From Sphingobacteriales bacterium (lineage in GTDB: Bacteria > Bacteroidota > Bacteroidia > Chitinophagales > Chitinophagaceae): DNA of 50,184 nt. The notes below the pieces were generated by a model that made no database searches, was not told the DNA's origin, and saw nothing but the letters and a program-made list of their open reading frames with translations. Where the stretch lies: contig OMJB01000021.1 in NCBI GenBank assembly GCA_900299255.1, positions 1-50,184 on the forward strand. Reading direction: 5' to 3'. Positions 41,444 through 49,413 of this stretch are shown here, in pieces. Every line of letters begins with the position of its first letter. Positions within the stretch are counted from its first letter, which is position 1. Position numbers and translations under genes: made by a program.

Positions 41444-41746
41444 TCAATTTCCATAAACAAGTTCACAATTTTGGCTGATAGCTTGCTTGAAATATGGATT
41501 TTTTAGCGCTTTTTCTTCCAGCAGGTCCACAGGCCTGTTCAGCATATCCTGCAATGAGAATTTTAGTTCATAGTAATTGTCAGCATAGTTCGCAGCCTCA
41601 ATCGGGTCAAAATCTACAATCAGGTCTATATCGCTGTTTTCATTGAATCGTTCAGTTAACACAGAACCAAAAGCATAAAGCCGTCTCACCTTGTGGCTGG
41701 CACAAAGCGAGTTTATTTCTCTGCTGTATTGGTCAAGTATTGTCAT
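41444..41746 (-). CDS. Minimal nucleotidyltransferase (MNT, MntA-like)
   Basis: 100 residues from ATG 41746, supported by a perfect -7 element 11 bases upstream; an in-frame ATG at 41797 would put that promoter inside the gene. LYAFGSVLTERFNENSDIDLIVDF carries the GS-x10-D-x-D nucleotidyltransferase motif. The C-terminal NYYELKFSLQDMLNRPVDLLEEKALKNPYFKQAI is the standard MNT tail. In MntA-HepT modules the MNT protein neutralises the HEPN ribonuclease by adding AMP to it. Here the HEPN gene survives only as a fragment, so this may be an orphan antitoxin. Confidence 0.88.
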   Translation of the reverse strand: MTILDQYSREINSLCASHKVRRLYAFGSVLTERFNENSDIDLIVDFDPIEAANYADNYYELKFSLQDMLNRPVDLLEEKALKNPYFKQAISQNCELVYGN

Positions 41747-41757
41747 ATCCTTTTTTG

Positions 41758-41765
41758 CAAAGTTA
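41758..41765 (-). promoter_or_regulatory. -7 element of the MNT gene
   Basis: The minus strand reads TAACTTTG, an exact TAnnTTTG match, 11 bases before the preferred start codon, so the leader would be only a few bases. Confidence 0.55.
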
Positions 41766-41882
41766 TGAAATTCCATGTATGCTTTCCAATATGTCATTAT
41801 CTGTGGGTGTCCTTCTATCGTTGTTTATAAGTGAATACTGTGTACCCGCCAATTGTGTATTCTGGCAGCCCCTTACTCGTAT

Positions 41883-41937
41883 CCCCCCACACACAAAAAA
41901 GCCCCGAAACTCAACGTTTCAGGGCTTGTAATAGTTT
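41883..41937. repeat. Direct repeat copy B with terminator
   Basis: 55 bases nearly identical to 41270-41323 and in the same orientation. Its stem AAGCCC-C-GAAAC (41899-41910)/GTTTC-A-GGGCTT (41916-41927) has one mismatch, and on the minus strand the T tract follows, ending transcription of the thioredoxin-like gene. Confidence 0.88.
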
Positions 41938-41947
41938 CGTATCGGTA

Positions 41948-42577
41948 TTAATGTCCTGCTGGTGGTGTCATATCCGGTGCCTGGCCATGATCCCATGCAT
42001 ATTGGTATTTCTTAGCGTAGTCGTCGTACTTAATATGCTTGTACGCATTGTCGCCAAAATAGGTCATAAACAGTTCCATCTCCTTTACAGTATGGTAGCC
42101 CGGTATAGGCGTTGGGCTCTGAAAATTCTCCACCATAAATACGCTGGTTGGGTAAGACATAGACCCATGCATGATCTCTACTGCAAAGGTATTGGCCTTG
42201 TACTGCGGCTCGTATTTATATTCCTTACCCTGAAAATTGATCACATCCTGACGCTCTGCATTCAGCCGCACAGCATAGAAGTTGGTATTCATATACTTGA
42301 TCAACTCCGGATTGGTGAATGTAGAAGCATCCATTTTTTTACACCAGCCGCACCAATCTGTATATATATCAAAATACACTTTCTTAGGGTTGGCTGCCAT
42401 TTTCTGCTGCAACTCGTTCAGATCTGTTATCCAGTGAATCTCATTATTCTTTGCATCAGGCGCACTGGCCGCGGTTGTTCCTTTTTCGGTTGCAGCCGAT
42501 TTCTTACTCTTACCATCTGCAAGCAACAGGGCAGGGGCAGACAACATAACTACTGCAATAAGCAATACACGTTTCAT
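41948..42577 (-). CDS. Exported thioredoxin-fold protein (CGWC)
   Basis: 209 residues from ATG 42577. A signal peptide (about 1-20, ending LLLA) and a Lys/Ala/Thr linker precede the thioredoxin fold: VYFDIYTDWCGWCKKMDASTF with the redox pair C76/C79, then a cis-proline segment MSYPTSVFM. The DWCGWCKKM form is found in the DUF255/thioredoxin_7 branch, in periplasmic proteins reducing or forming disulphides. C-terminal residues after about 165 are unlike thioredoxin and may be family-specific. Divergent from ubiX. Confidence 0.85.
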   Translation of the reverse strand: MKRVLLIAVVMLSAPALLLADGKSKKSAATEKGTTAASAPDAKNNEIHWITDLNELQQKMAANPKKVYFDIYTDWCGWCKKMDASTFTNPELIKYMNTNFYAVRLNAERQDVINFQGKEYKYEPQYKANTFAVEIMHGSMSYPTSVFMVENFQSPTPIPGYHTVKEMELFMTYFGDNAYKHIKYDDYAKKYQYAWDHGQAPDMTPPAGH

Positions 42578-42620
42578 TATTATTAGCATTTTAGAAAAAC
42601 GAATTTACAAATATTCCATG

Positions 42621-42628
42621 TAGTTTTG
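42621..42628 (+). promoter_or_regulatory. -7 element of ubiX
   Basis: TAGTTTTG matches TAnnTTTG exactly, 20 bases before the start codon at 42649. Confidence 0.5.
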
Positions 42629-42648
42629 CCCATTCGGACAATAATTTT

Positions 42649-43212
42649 ATGATAAAAATAGCAATTGCGGTTACAGGTGCCAGCGGATCCATTTATGCCA
42701 AAGTGTTGCTCGACCGGCTCCTGCTCATAAAAGACCAGTTGGCCGAAGTGAGTCTGGTATGGAGCGATAATGCCCATGCTGTTTGGGAGCACGAGTTGCA
42801 GAATACTGCCTATACACAGTATCCTTTTAAAGTTTGGGGCAAGAACGATTTTATGGCTCCTTTCGCATCGGGCAGTGCCATGTACAACGCACTTATTATC
42901 TGCCCCTGCAGCATGGGTACTTTGGGCCGCATTGCCGGCGGCATCAGCAACGACCTCATTACCCGCGCCGCAGATGTGATGCTCAAAGAGCGCCGCAAGC
43001 TTATTTGCGTGGTCAGGGAAACACCCTACAACCTTATTCACCTCAAAAACATGACCACTGTTACAGAGGCAGGCGGCATCATTTGTCCGGCCACTCCTTC
43101 TTTCTACAGCAGGCCGTCAACCCTCGAGGAAATGGCCGATACAGTAGTAAGCAGGGTGCTGCAACTTGCAGGCATAGATGTGGGCGGCTACCGGTGGGGA
43201 GAGAACAACTGA
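42649..43212 (+). CDS. ubiX: Flavin prenyltransferase UbiX
   Basis: 187 residues. It joins a dimethylallyl group to FMN, making the prenyl-FMN cofactor of UbiD-type decarboxylases. IAVTGASGSIYAKVLLDRL (5-23) is the FMN-binding loop; IICPCSMGTLGRIAGGISNDLITRAADVMLKERRKLICVVRETPY is the conserved flavodoxin-like core (read as its CPCSMGTLGRIA and KERRKL parts). The family length is about 190. In futalosine menaquinone makers a UbiD-like step late in the pathway uses this cofactor, which fits mqnC in the window. It is followed by mazG at 112 bases. Confidence 0.93.
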   Translation: MIKIAIAVTGASGSIYAKVLLDRLLLIKDQLAEVSLVWSDNAHAVWEHELQNTAYTQYPFKVWGKNDFMAPFASGSAMYNALIICPCSMGTLGRIAGGISNDLITRAADVMLKERRKLICVVRETPYNLIHLKNMTTVTEAGGIICPATPSFYSRPSTLEEMADTVVSRVLQLAGIDVGGYRWGENN

Positions 43213-43324
43213 AAACAGCGAAGCAATTACTCAGCTGACACTGTTAAATAAAGTATCTTTAGATTCAGTAGCCGGGCACAATTGCTTTTGTGCGCATAGG
43301 CACTTTAATACACTTAACAACCAG

Positions 43325-44098
43325 ATGGAATATTCAAAATCTATAGAACGGCTCAGAACCATTATGGACGAACTCCGGGCCGAGTGCCCGTGGGACAGAA
43401 AGCAGACCATTCATACTCTGCAGCCACAAACCCTCGAAGAGGTCTATGAGCTGTCGGAGGTGATAACAAACGAAAACTGGAAGGGCCTCAAAGAAGAGCT
43501 GGGAGATCTGCTGCTGCACATTATGTTCTACAGCAAAATCGGCAGCGAGCAGCAACAATTCACTTTCGATGATGTGGTGGAGGGGGTCTGCAACAAACTC
43601 ATCAACCGCCACCCGCATATATACGGAGCACTGAAAGTCAACAATGAGGAGGAGGTAAAACAAAACTGGGAAAAAATAAAACAAGCCGAAGGCAAGAAAT
43701 CTATTCTCAGCGGCGTTCCTAATGCAATGCCCGCTCTTATAAAAGCACTTCGCCTGCAGGAGAAAACAAAAACTGTAGGTTTTGAATGGGAAAATACCAA
43801 TCAGGTAAAAGCGAAGGTAGAAGAAGAACTGAACGAACTCTATGAAGCTGTAGCCAACGAAAATCAGGACGAAATAGAAAACGAACTGGGCGATGTGTTG
43901 TTTGCTATGATTAACTATGCGCGCTTTGTAAAAGTAGACCCCGAGCGGGCGCTCGAAAAAACAAACAAAAAATTCATTAGGCGGTTTACTGCAGTTGAAG
44001 AATTGGCTCAGGCCGATGGCAAATCGCTTCACGATATGACGTTGTGGGAAATGGATGCCCTCTGGAATAAAGTAAAAGCAGATGAACCCAAAAAATAA
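43325..44098 (+). CDS. mazG: Nucleoside triphosphate pyrophosphohydrolase MazG
   Basis: 257 residues from ATG 43325; a longer in-frame reading from 43178 begins inside ubiX and is rejected. MazG hydrolyses (d)NTPs, including damaged ones, to monophosphates. RAECPWDRKQTIHTLQPQTLEEVYELSEVI (read in two parts, LRAECPWDRKQT and LEEVYELSEVI) is the first domain, with the Mg-binding E-x-x-E, and ELGDLLLHIMFY its D site; the second domain has KVEEELNELYEAVA and ELGDVLFAMINYARF. Both metal sites are intact. The stop TAA touches the next start codon, so it is co-transcribed with the 1258-residue kinase. Confidence 0.93.
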   Translation: MEYSKSIERLRTIMDELRAECPWDRKQTIHTLQPQTLEEVYELSEVITNENWKGLKEELGDLLLHIMFYSKIGSEQQQFTFDDVVEGVCNKLINRHPHIYGALKVNNEEEVKQNWEKIKQAEGKKSILSGVPNAMPALIKALRLQEKTKTVGFEWENTNQVKAKVEEELNELYEAVANENQDEIENELGDVLFAMINYARFVKVDPERALEKTNKKFIRRFTAVEELAQADGKSLHDMTLWEMDALWNKVKADEPKK

Positions 44099-47000
44099 AT
44101 GCTAAGACGTTATCCATATTGGGGATGGCTCATCATCAGTGTTCTGCTCTGGTGTGTTAACGGCTATTATTTCCGGATGCATAATGTAGCATTATCGCCG
44201 GCACGCCTGGCCGCTGTTGTAAACAGAGACCTGAACAACAGGGCAGATGCATATGCCGAATTCATTAGCGGGCAGGAATTAGTAAATAAGATCTTCACCG
44301 ATTCGCTTTCTGTAAAAGAGTTCAATCGCCTAAAAAATCTGCCGTTCTATATTTATGCATACGACAACGACTCTCTGATCTTCTGGAATACCAACTCGGT
44401 AATTGGTAAGCCAAACGACACTTCTTTTAAAAACGATTTGGTTATCAGAAACGAGAAAGGAGTATTTATTCAAAAGTCTGTTCATCTTCCTTATTTGGAT
44501 TCCAGCGAGAAACTAGTGATCTTGTTCCCGGTACTCATCACCTACCCGCTCGAGAACAATTATCTAAAGTCTCATTTCGTAGCTTCATCCAGTGTGCCAT
44601 TTACCACTAAAATAGCCTTGGCGGTCACTGCAAATAATTCCGGATTCCCGGTAGCAATTGCTACCAACAAACCACTCTTTTACCTGCAATTCAATATTCA
44701 GGATATTCAAAAGTGGTCTCCCGATCTGCTGTTTATCTCTCTGCTGTTGGCGGCAGTGCTCGCAAGCATTTGGTGGATACAGCTCATGGCCATACACCTC
44801 ACCCGCAAACGTACACCTATAGTCGGATTCATGATTACGTTGATCATCATTCTGGCTTTGCGGGTACTTTTATACATATACGGTCTTCCTTTTTATTTAG
44901 ATACCCTTCAGTTCTTTTCGTCTACACTCTATGCCTCCAGTATTTACCTCCGCTCTCTCGGCGATCTGTTTATCAATACTCTTTGTTTACTGTGGCTGGT
45001 CATATTCATTACCCGGCATACACCTTACCGCACCTACTTCAGGCCAGAAGGTTATGCTGGCCTCCGTTGGATTGTTGCGCTCTGCCTCATGGTATTGCTG
45101 CTGGCCTACATATACCTGTTTGTAAATGTCATCAAAAGCCTCGTGCTCGATTCCAGCATCTCTTTCGATGTGAGCCATTTTTATTCCATCGACATTTATA
45201 CCATACTCGGCATTCTGGTCATCGCCACCATCACGGGCATGTCGTGTCTTATCATTTACCTTTTTAATATACAATTCAGCGTTCTGATCACTAATAAGTG
45301 GTTCAAGTACTTATTGCTGGCAATTACCGGGGCCGTGCTGCTGGCATTGGCTGGTTTTACCCACGATCAAAGTTCGGGCTCAGCTCCTTTCGATTGGACC
45401 TTCTACTGGCTGCTACTTGCATGGCTACTCATTTTCATTCCGCTACTCGACATTAAAAACTTCACCCTTGTATCAGACCTGTTCGAGCCCCACATGATCT
45501 TTTGGGCGGTGTTCATCTGCTTGTTTTGCACCGCAGTGCTGCAGTACTTTAATGAGGTCAAAGAAAGAGACACCCGGCTGGCCTATGTAAAACTGCACTT
45601 AACCCCCAAACGTGATAACGTTATGGAGTTTTCGCTGGACAAAGTTGCGAATGCATTGCTTAGGGATAAAGAGGTCAAGAATTATCTGAATGCGCCTACA
45701 TCAACAACCCGTAAGGCACTCAACGCATATCTCGAACAAAAGTACTTTTCAGGTACTGTATTCAGCACGTTCCAGACTAAGCTCTATTTATTTAACCCCG
45801 GAGGCAGCGAGTTATTCAATAAAGACACCACTGCCGACTTCGACGAACTGACCGCTGAGAAAAACGAATCGGGCTCCACCAATTCCCCCTACATTTTTTA
45901 CAAAGAAAATATCCACGACAGGCATTTTTACTTATGCTACGTACCTATTTACAGTGATACCATCAACCGGATCATCGGATACATATTCATAGATCTGGAT
46001 CTGAAAAAGCAAACAGCGCAAACTGTTTACCCCGAACTGTTGCAGCCCGAGAACAAAAATGTAAACACCAGAGAAAATGAATATACCTATGCAGTTTACG
46101 TAAATGACAAGATCTATTCTCAAACAAACGACTATCCATTCCAAACTTATCTGAACAATGATTCGCTCCGCAAAGAGCAGGACTATGCTTTCTACACCCG
46201 CAACAATGTTTCTGAGCTGTACTACAAAACCACCGATAAAACCACGATCGTAATAGTGCATCTGCACAGTGCAATTATCGAGATGATCACACTGTTCTCG
46301 TATTTGTTCGTAATTGAGGTTTTACTGGCGGTGATCATTCTTTTGTACCAATTGTACCTCTCTTATTTCTCAGGCAAGCTGGCCGAAGAGAAATTTGTGC
46401 GCCTCACATTGCGCCGCCGTGTACATTTTTCCATGCTGGGGGTGGTGCTTGTTTCTTTTATTATAATAGGCTTCGTAACCATTCTGTTCTTTAGTGTCCA
46501 GTACAAATCCTCAAACGCTACCAACTACCAGTCGGCAATGCAGTTGGCGCGCCAGTCTATTCAGGAAAATCTGAAACAACTCAAAGCATTCGAAAGCGAC
46601 TATGCCTTCGATTCGGTTACCCGTTCTCCTGGTTTCAAATCCTTGATCACTACCGTAGCCCATGGTCAGAAGATCGACATCAACATCTTCAACCGCCTGG
46701 GGGCACTGCTAAATACATCAGAAGATGAGATCTACAACAAGGGTCTTATATCTCACATGATGAAGCCCGATGCCTACTACCTCATCAATACCGTAGGCCG
46801 ATCTATCTTGATACAGAACGAAAGGGTGGCAAATCTGAACTACTTATCAGCGTATCAGCCTATTCGAGATGAGCATGGTGTCGTCCATGGATTTATCAAT
46901 GTGCCGTTTTTTACATCCGAAAAGGAATTGAATTTCCAGATATCAAATATCGTGGTTACACTCATCAACCTGTATGCTTTTATATTCCTCTTTTCCAGCC

Positions 47001-47875
47001 TGATCACGGTATTTATAACCCGCTGGATCACTAAGTCATTTAATGTCATTATTGAGCAGTTCGGACGTATAAATCTGCAGCAGAACGAACGTATAGTATG
47101 GGCTTACGACGATGAGATAGGCCTGCTGGTGCGTGAGTACAACAAAATGGTCAATAAAGTGGAAGAGAACGCTGCTGCCCTTGCACAAAGCGAGCGTGAA
47201 AGCGCATGGAGGGAAATGGCCCGACAGGTGGCCCACGAGATCAAGAATCCGCTTACCCCAATGAAACTGAATATCCAGTATTTGCAACAGGCAATGCGAA
47301 ACGATGCTCCTAATATTAAGGAACTTACAGACAGGGTATCCTATTCTATCATAGAGCAGATCGACAACCTATCCTATATCGCCTCCGAATTTTCCAATTT
47401 TGCCAAAATGCCCGAGGCCAGACCCGAAGAACTGGAGCTGGGATCGTTACTCCGAAAAGCAGTTGAATTATATAGTACCGACAGCAACATAAACGTTACT
47501 CTTGCTGCATACCCCGATACGTTGGTCGTCCTTTCCGACAAAAGCCAGCTGCTTCGTGTGTTTACTAACCTCCTCGAAAATGCCAAACAAGCTATCCCCC
47601 CTGCCGAACAAGGCATTATAAATGTTGCAGTAGCTGTTGCCGATAATTGCGCTACAATAACGATCACCGACAATGGACCCGGCATACCTGAAGACGTGGT
47701 AAGAAAGATGTTTCAGCCTTATTTTACCACCAAGACATCCGGCACAGGGCTGGGCCTAGCAATGACCAAAAAGATCATTGAATTCTGGAAAGGAGAAATT
47801 TGGTTCGAAACTGAAGAGGGGAAAGGAACAACATTCTACATTAAGCTGCCGCTGATAAAACCTGCCGTTGCGTAG
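44099..47875 (+). CDS. Large multi-sensor membrane histidine kinase
   Basis: 1258 residues. One transmembrane helix (about 5-25) and a periplasmic domain (26-205) are followed by about eight helices (210-485), a second periplasmic domain (about 490-730), a helix pair (732-752, 777-800), a third periplasmic domain (800-950) and a last helix (950-976). A HAMP domain (976-1030) and a NtrY-like kinase core follow: H1046 in MARQVAHEIKNPLTPMKL, N box LLENAKQAI, G1 TDNGPGIP and G2 GTGLGLAMTKKII. Three extracytoplasmic parts and about twelve helices are far more than most kinases have. No regulator gene is adjacent. Joined to mazG without a gap. Confidence 0.87.
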   Translation: MLRRYPYWGWLIISVLLWCVNGYYFRMHNVALSPARLAAVVNRDLNNRADAYAEFISGQELVNKIFTDSLSVKEFNRLKNLPFYIYAYDNDSLIFWNTNSVIGKPNDTSFKNDLVIRNEKGVFIQKSVHLPYLDSSEKLVILFPVLITYPLENNYLKSHFVASSSVPFTTKIALAVTANNSGFPVAIATNKPLFYLQFNIQDIQKWSPDLLFISLLLAAVLASIWWIQLMAIHLTRKRTPIVGFMITLIIILALRVLLYIYGLPFYLDTLQFFSSTLYASSIYLRSLGDLFINTLCLLWLVIFITRHTPYRTYFRPEGYAGLRWIVALCLMVLLLAYIYLFVNVIKSLVLDSSISFDVSHFYSIDIYTILGILVIATITGMSCLIIYLFNIQFSVLITNKWFKYLLLAITGAVLLALAGFTHDQSSGSAPFDWTFYWLLLAWLLIFIPLLDIKNFTLVSDLFEPHMIFWAVFICLFCTAVLQYFNEVKERDTRLAYVKLHLTPKRDNVMEFSLDKVANALLRDKEVKNYLNAPTSTTRKALNAYLEQKYFSGTVFSTFQTKLYLFNPGGSELFNKDTTADFDELTAEKNESGSTNSPYIFYKENIHDRHFYLCYVPIYSDTINRIIGYIFIDLDLKKQTAQTVYPELLQPENKNVNTRENEYTYAVYVNDKIYSQTNDYPFQTYLNNDSLRKEQDYAFYTRNNVSELYYKTTDKTTIVIVHLHSAIIEMITLFSYLFVIEVLLAVIILLYQLYLSYFSGKLAEEKFVRLTLRRRVHFSMLGVVLVSFIIIGFVTILFFSVQYKSSNATNYQSAMQLARQSIQENLKQLKAFESDYAFDSVTRSPGFKSLITTVAHGQKIDINIFNRLGALLNTSEDEIYNKGLISHMMKPDAYYLINTVGRSILIQNERVANLNYLSAYQPIRDEHGVVHGFINVPFFTSEKELNFQISNIVVTLINLYAFIFLFSSLITVFITRWITKSFNVIIEQFGRINLQQNERIVWAYDDEIGLLVREYNKMVNKVEENAAALAQSERESAWREMARQVAHEIKNPLTPMKLNIQYLQQAMRNDAPNIKELTDRVSYSIIEQIDNLSYIASEFSNFAKMPEARPEELELGSLLRKAVELYSTDSNINVTLAAYPDTLVVLSDKSQLLRVFTNLLENAKQAIPPAEQGIINVAVAVADNCATITITDNGPGIPEDVVRKMFQPYFTTKTSGTGLGLAMTKKIIEFWKGEIWFETEEGKGTTFYIKLPLIKPAVA

Positions 47876-47881
47876 GTGGCA

Positions 47882-48886
47882 CTACCAAACCTGAACCTCC
47901 CGTTCAAGTTCTATTGCAAACTTTTCTTTTACCGATGCTACAATCTCTCCCGATAGTTTCCATATCTCATCGCCTTTTGCATGGCCATGATTTACTAATA
48001 CCAGAGCCTGTTTAGCGTGCACCCCTGCGTCATTTTTTCTGTAGCCCTTCCATCCGCATTGCTCTATCAACCAGCCTGCCGGCACTTTTATCTTCAACTC
48101 ATTTACCTGGTACGATGGTATGCCTGGATAGTTGGCATGTATCTTATCATACAGCAATTTCGAGATGGTCGGATTCTTGAAAAAGCTGCCCGCATTCCCC
48201 GTTACTTTCGGATCAGGTAGCTTACTTCTCCTTATGTTCATCACTGCATAGGCTATCGCTTTCACACTCAGCTCTTCAACGCCCATCTGCTTCAATTCGT
48301 CTTCAAGTGCGCCGTAGCTGATGTTGTAGACCGGCACTTTATTCAGTCTGAACAACACCGACGTTATGAGCACTTCATTCTTTAATATCCGCTTGAAAAT
48401 ACTGTCTCTATACCCAAACTCACAATCACTATTGCTGAAATTCTGCAATGTCCGCTGATTCCAACTCCAGCATTCCACACTTTCAATGGTTTCTTTTGCC
48501 TCCACCCCATACGCCCCGATATTCTGTATCGGCGACGCTCCTACAGTTCCGGGTATCAGTGCCAGATTTTCCAGGCCTCCCCAGCCATGGTTCACAGTAT
48601 GCATTACCAACTCGTGCCAGATCTCACCCGATGCCACTCTTAGCCATACATGCTGATCATCCTCTTTTTCCAGTACTATCCCCTTCAGGTTGTTATGTAT
48701 CACAATGCCTTTTAAAGGTTGTATCAGCAGTATATTGCTGCCACCGCCCAGAATATGTTTTTGCTGTGGCAAGGCTGATATTTCTGCAAGGCTGCTAACG
48801 TCATTCAATTCAGTAAAAAACTCCGCATTCACATCTATATGGAATGTGTTGTAGGGCAGAAGTGATTTGTTTTGCTGTAACTGCAT
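47882..48886 (-). CDS. murB: UDP-N-acetylenolpyruvoylglucosamine reductase
   Basis: 334 residues, class I (E. coli-like) MurB. It reduces the enolpyruvyl group with NADPH, finishing UDP-MurNAc. The FAD-binding part shows HILGGGSNILL (44-54) and IPGTVGASPIQNIGAYGVE (111-129); R160 in GYRDS, S234 in VTGNAGSFFKNP as the proton donor, and the terminal RKNDAGVHAKQALVLVNHG block are in place. It is convergent with the kinase gene six bases away. The promoter element is only seven bases from the start codon, so the transcript may be leaderless. Confidence 0.96.
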   Translation of the reverse strand: MQLQQNKSLLPYNTFHIDVNAEFFTELNDVSSLAEISALPQQKHILGGGSNILLIQPLKGIVIHNNLKGIVLEKEDDQHVWLRVASGEIWHELVMHTVNHGWGGLENLALIPGTVGASPIQNIGAYGVEAKETIESVECWSWNQRTLQNFSNSDCEFGYRDSIFKRILKNEVLITSVLFRLNKVPVYNISYGALEDELKQMGVEELSVKAIAYAVMNIRRSKLPDPKVTGNAGSFFKNPTISKLLYDKIHANYPGIPSYQVNELKIKVPAGWLIEQCGWKGYRKNDAGVHAKQALVLVNHGHAKGDEIWKLSGEIVASVKEKFAIELEREVQVW

Positions 48887-48893
48887 CGCCTGG

Positions 48894-48901
48894 CAAAAAT
48901 A
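48894..48901 (-). promoter_or_regulatory. -7 element of murB
   Basis: On the minus strand TATTTTTG, an exact TAnnTTTG match, ends seven bases before the ATG at 48886, so transcription would begin at or just before the start codon. Confidence 0.5.
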
Positions 48902-49032
48902 GATTTAATTCCTCGTTTACGTAGGCTAATTCGCACACATTGTTAATTTGCTTCTTCTCTTTCAACCTGCAATGCACACTTTTACTGGAATTATATTTAC
49001 CTTGTTGAAATTCTAAAAAAGATCAGCGTACA

Positions 49033-49410
49033 TTGAATAAGCGGCTGCTCAATCTGAGCCTTATAATTTCTTCATTATTCGGATATCTCGAATGGGGACA
49101 CGACATGCATTCTTTTTTGTTTCAGGTAGAATTTGAACTCTTCGCAAAAGGAAGGGGTACAACAGATTCATTCATGCACCCGTTTGTACTTATTCCACTT
49201 ATAGGGCAAATACTACTTTTGATTACCTTATTTCAGAAAGCACCTTCAAAGCTACTCACCTACCTGGGTCTAACCGGACTCGGTCTTATTATGCTGATGA
49301 TCCTGATTGTGGGCATTCTTTCCATGAACCCGGCTGTCACATGTTCCGCACTGCCTTTTATAACATGCGCTGTATTCATTGTGCGGTCGAACAGAAAAAC
49401 CAAAGCTTAA
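49033..49410 (+). CDS. Small membrane protein of unknown function
   Basis: 125 residues if the TTG at 49033 is used; no ATG lies upstream in frame. Four hydrophobic segments are seen (about 5-20, 47-66, 74-98, 103-118) with an external-facing WGHDMHSFLFQVEFEL stretch after the first and a basic tail RSNRKTKA. The length and helix number resemble small uncharacterised inner-membrane proteins of Bacteroidota. Neither partner nor motif is visible. Convergent with the right-edge kinase, with three bases between the stop codons. Confidence 0.6.
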   Translation: MNKRLLNLSLIISSLFGYLEWGHDMHSFLFQVEFELFAKGRGTTDSFMHPFVLIPLIGQILLLITLFQKAPSKLLTYLGLTGLGLIMLMILIVGILSMNPAVTCSALPFITCAVFIVRSNRKTKA

Positions 49411-49413
49411 TCG

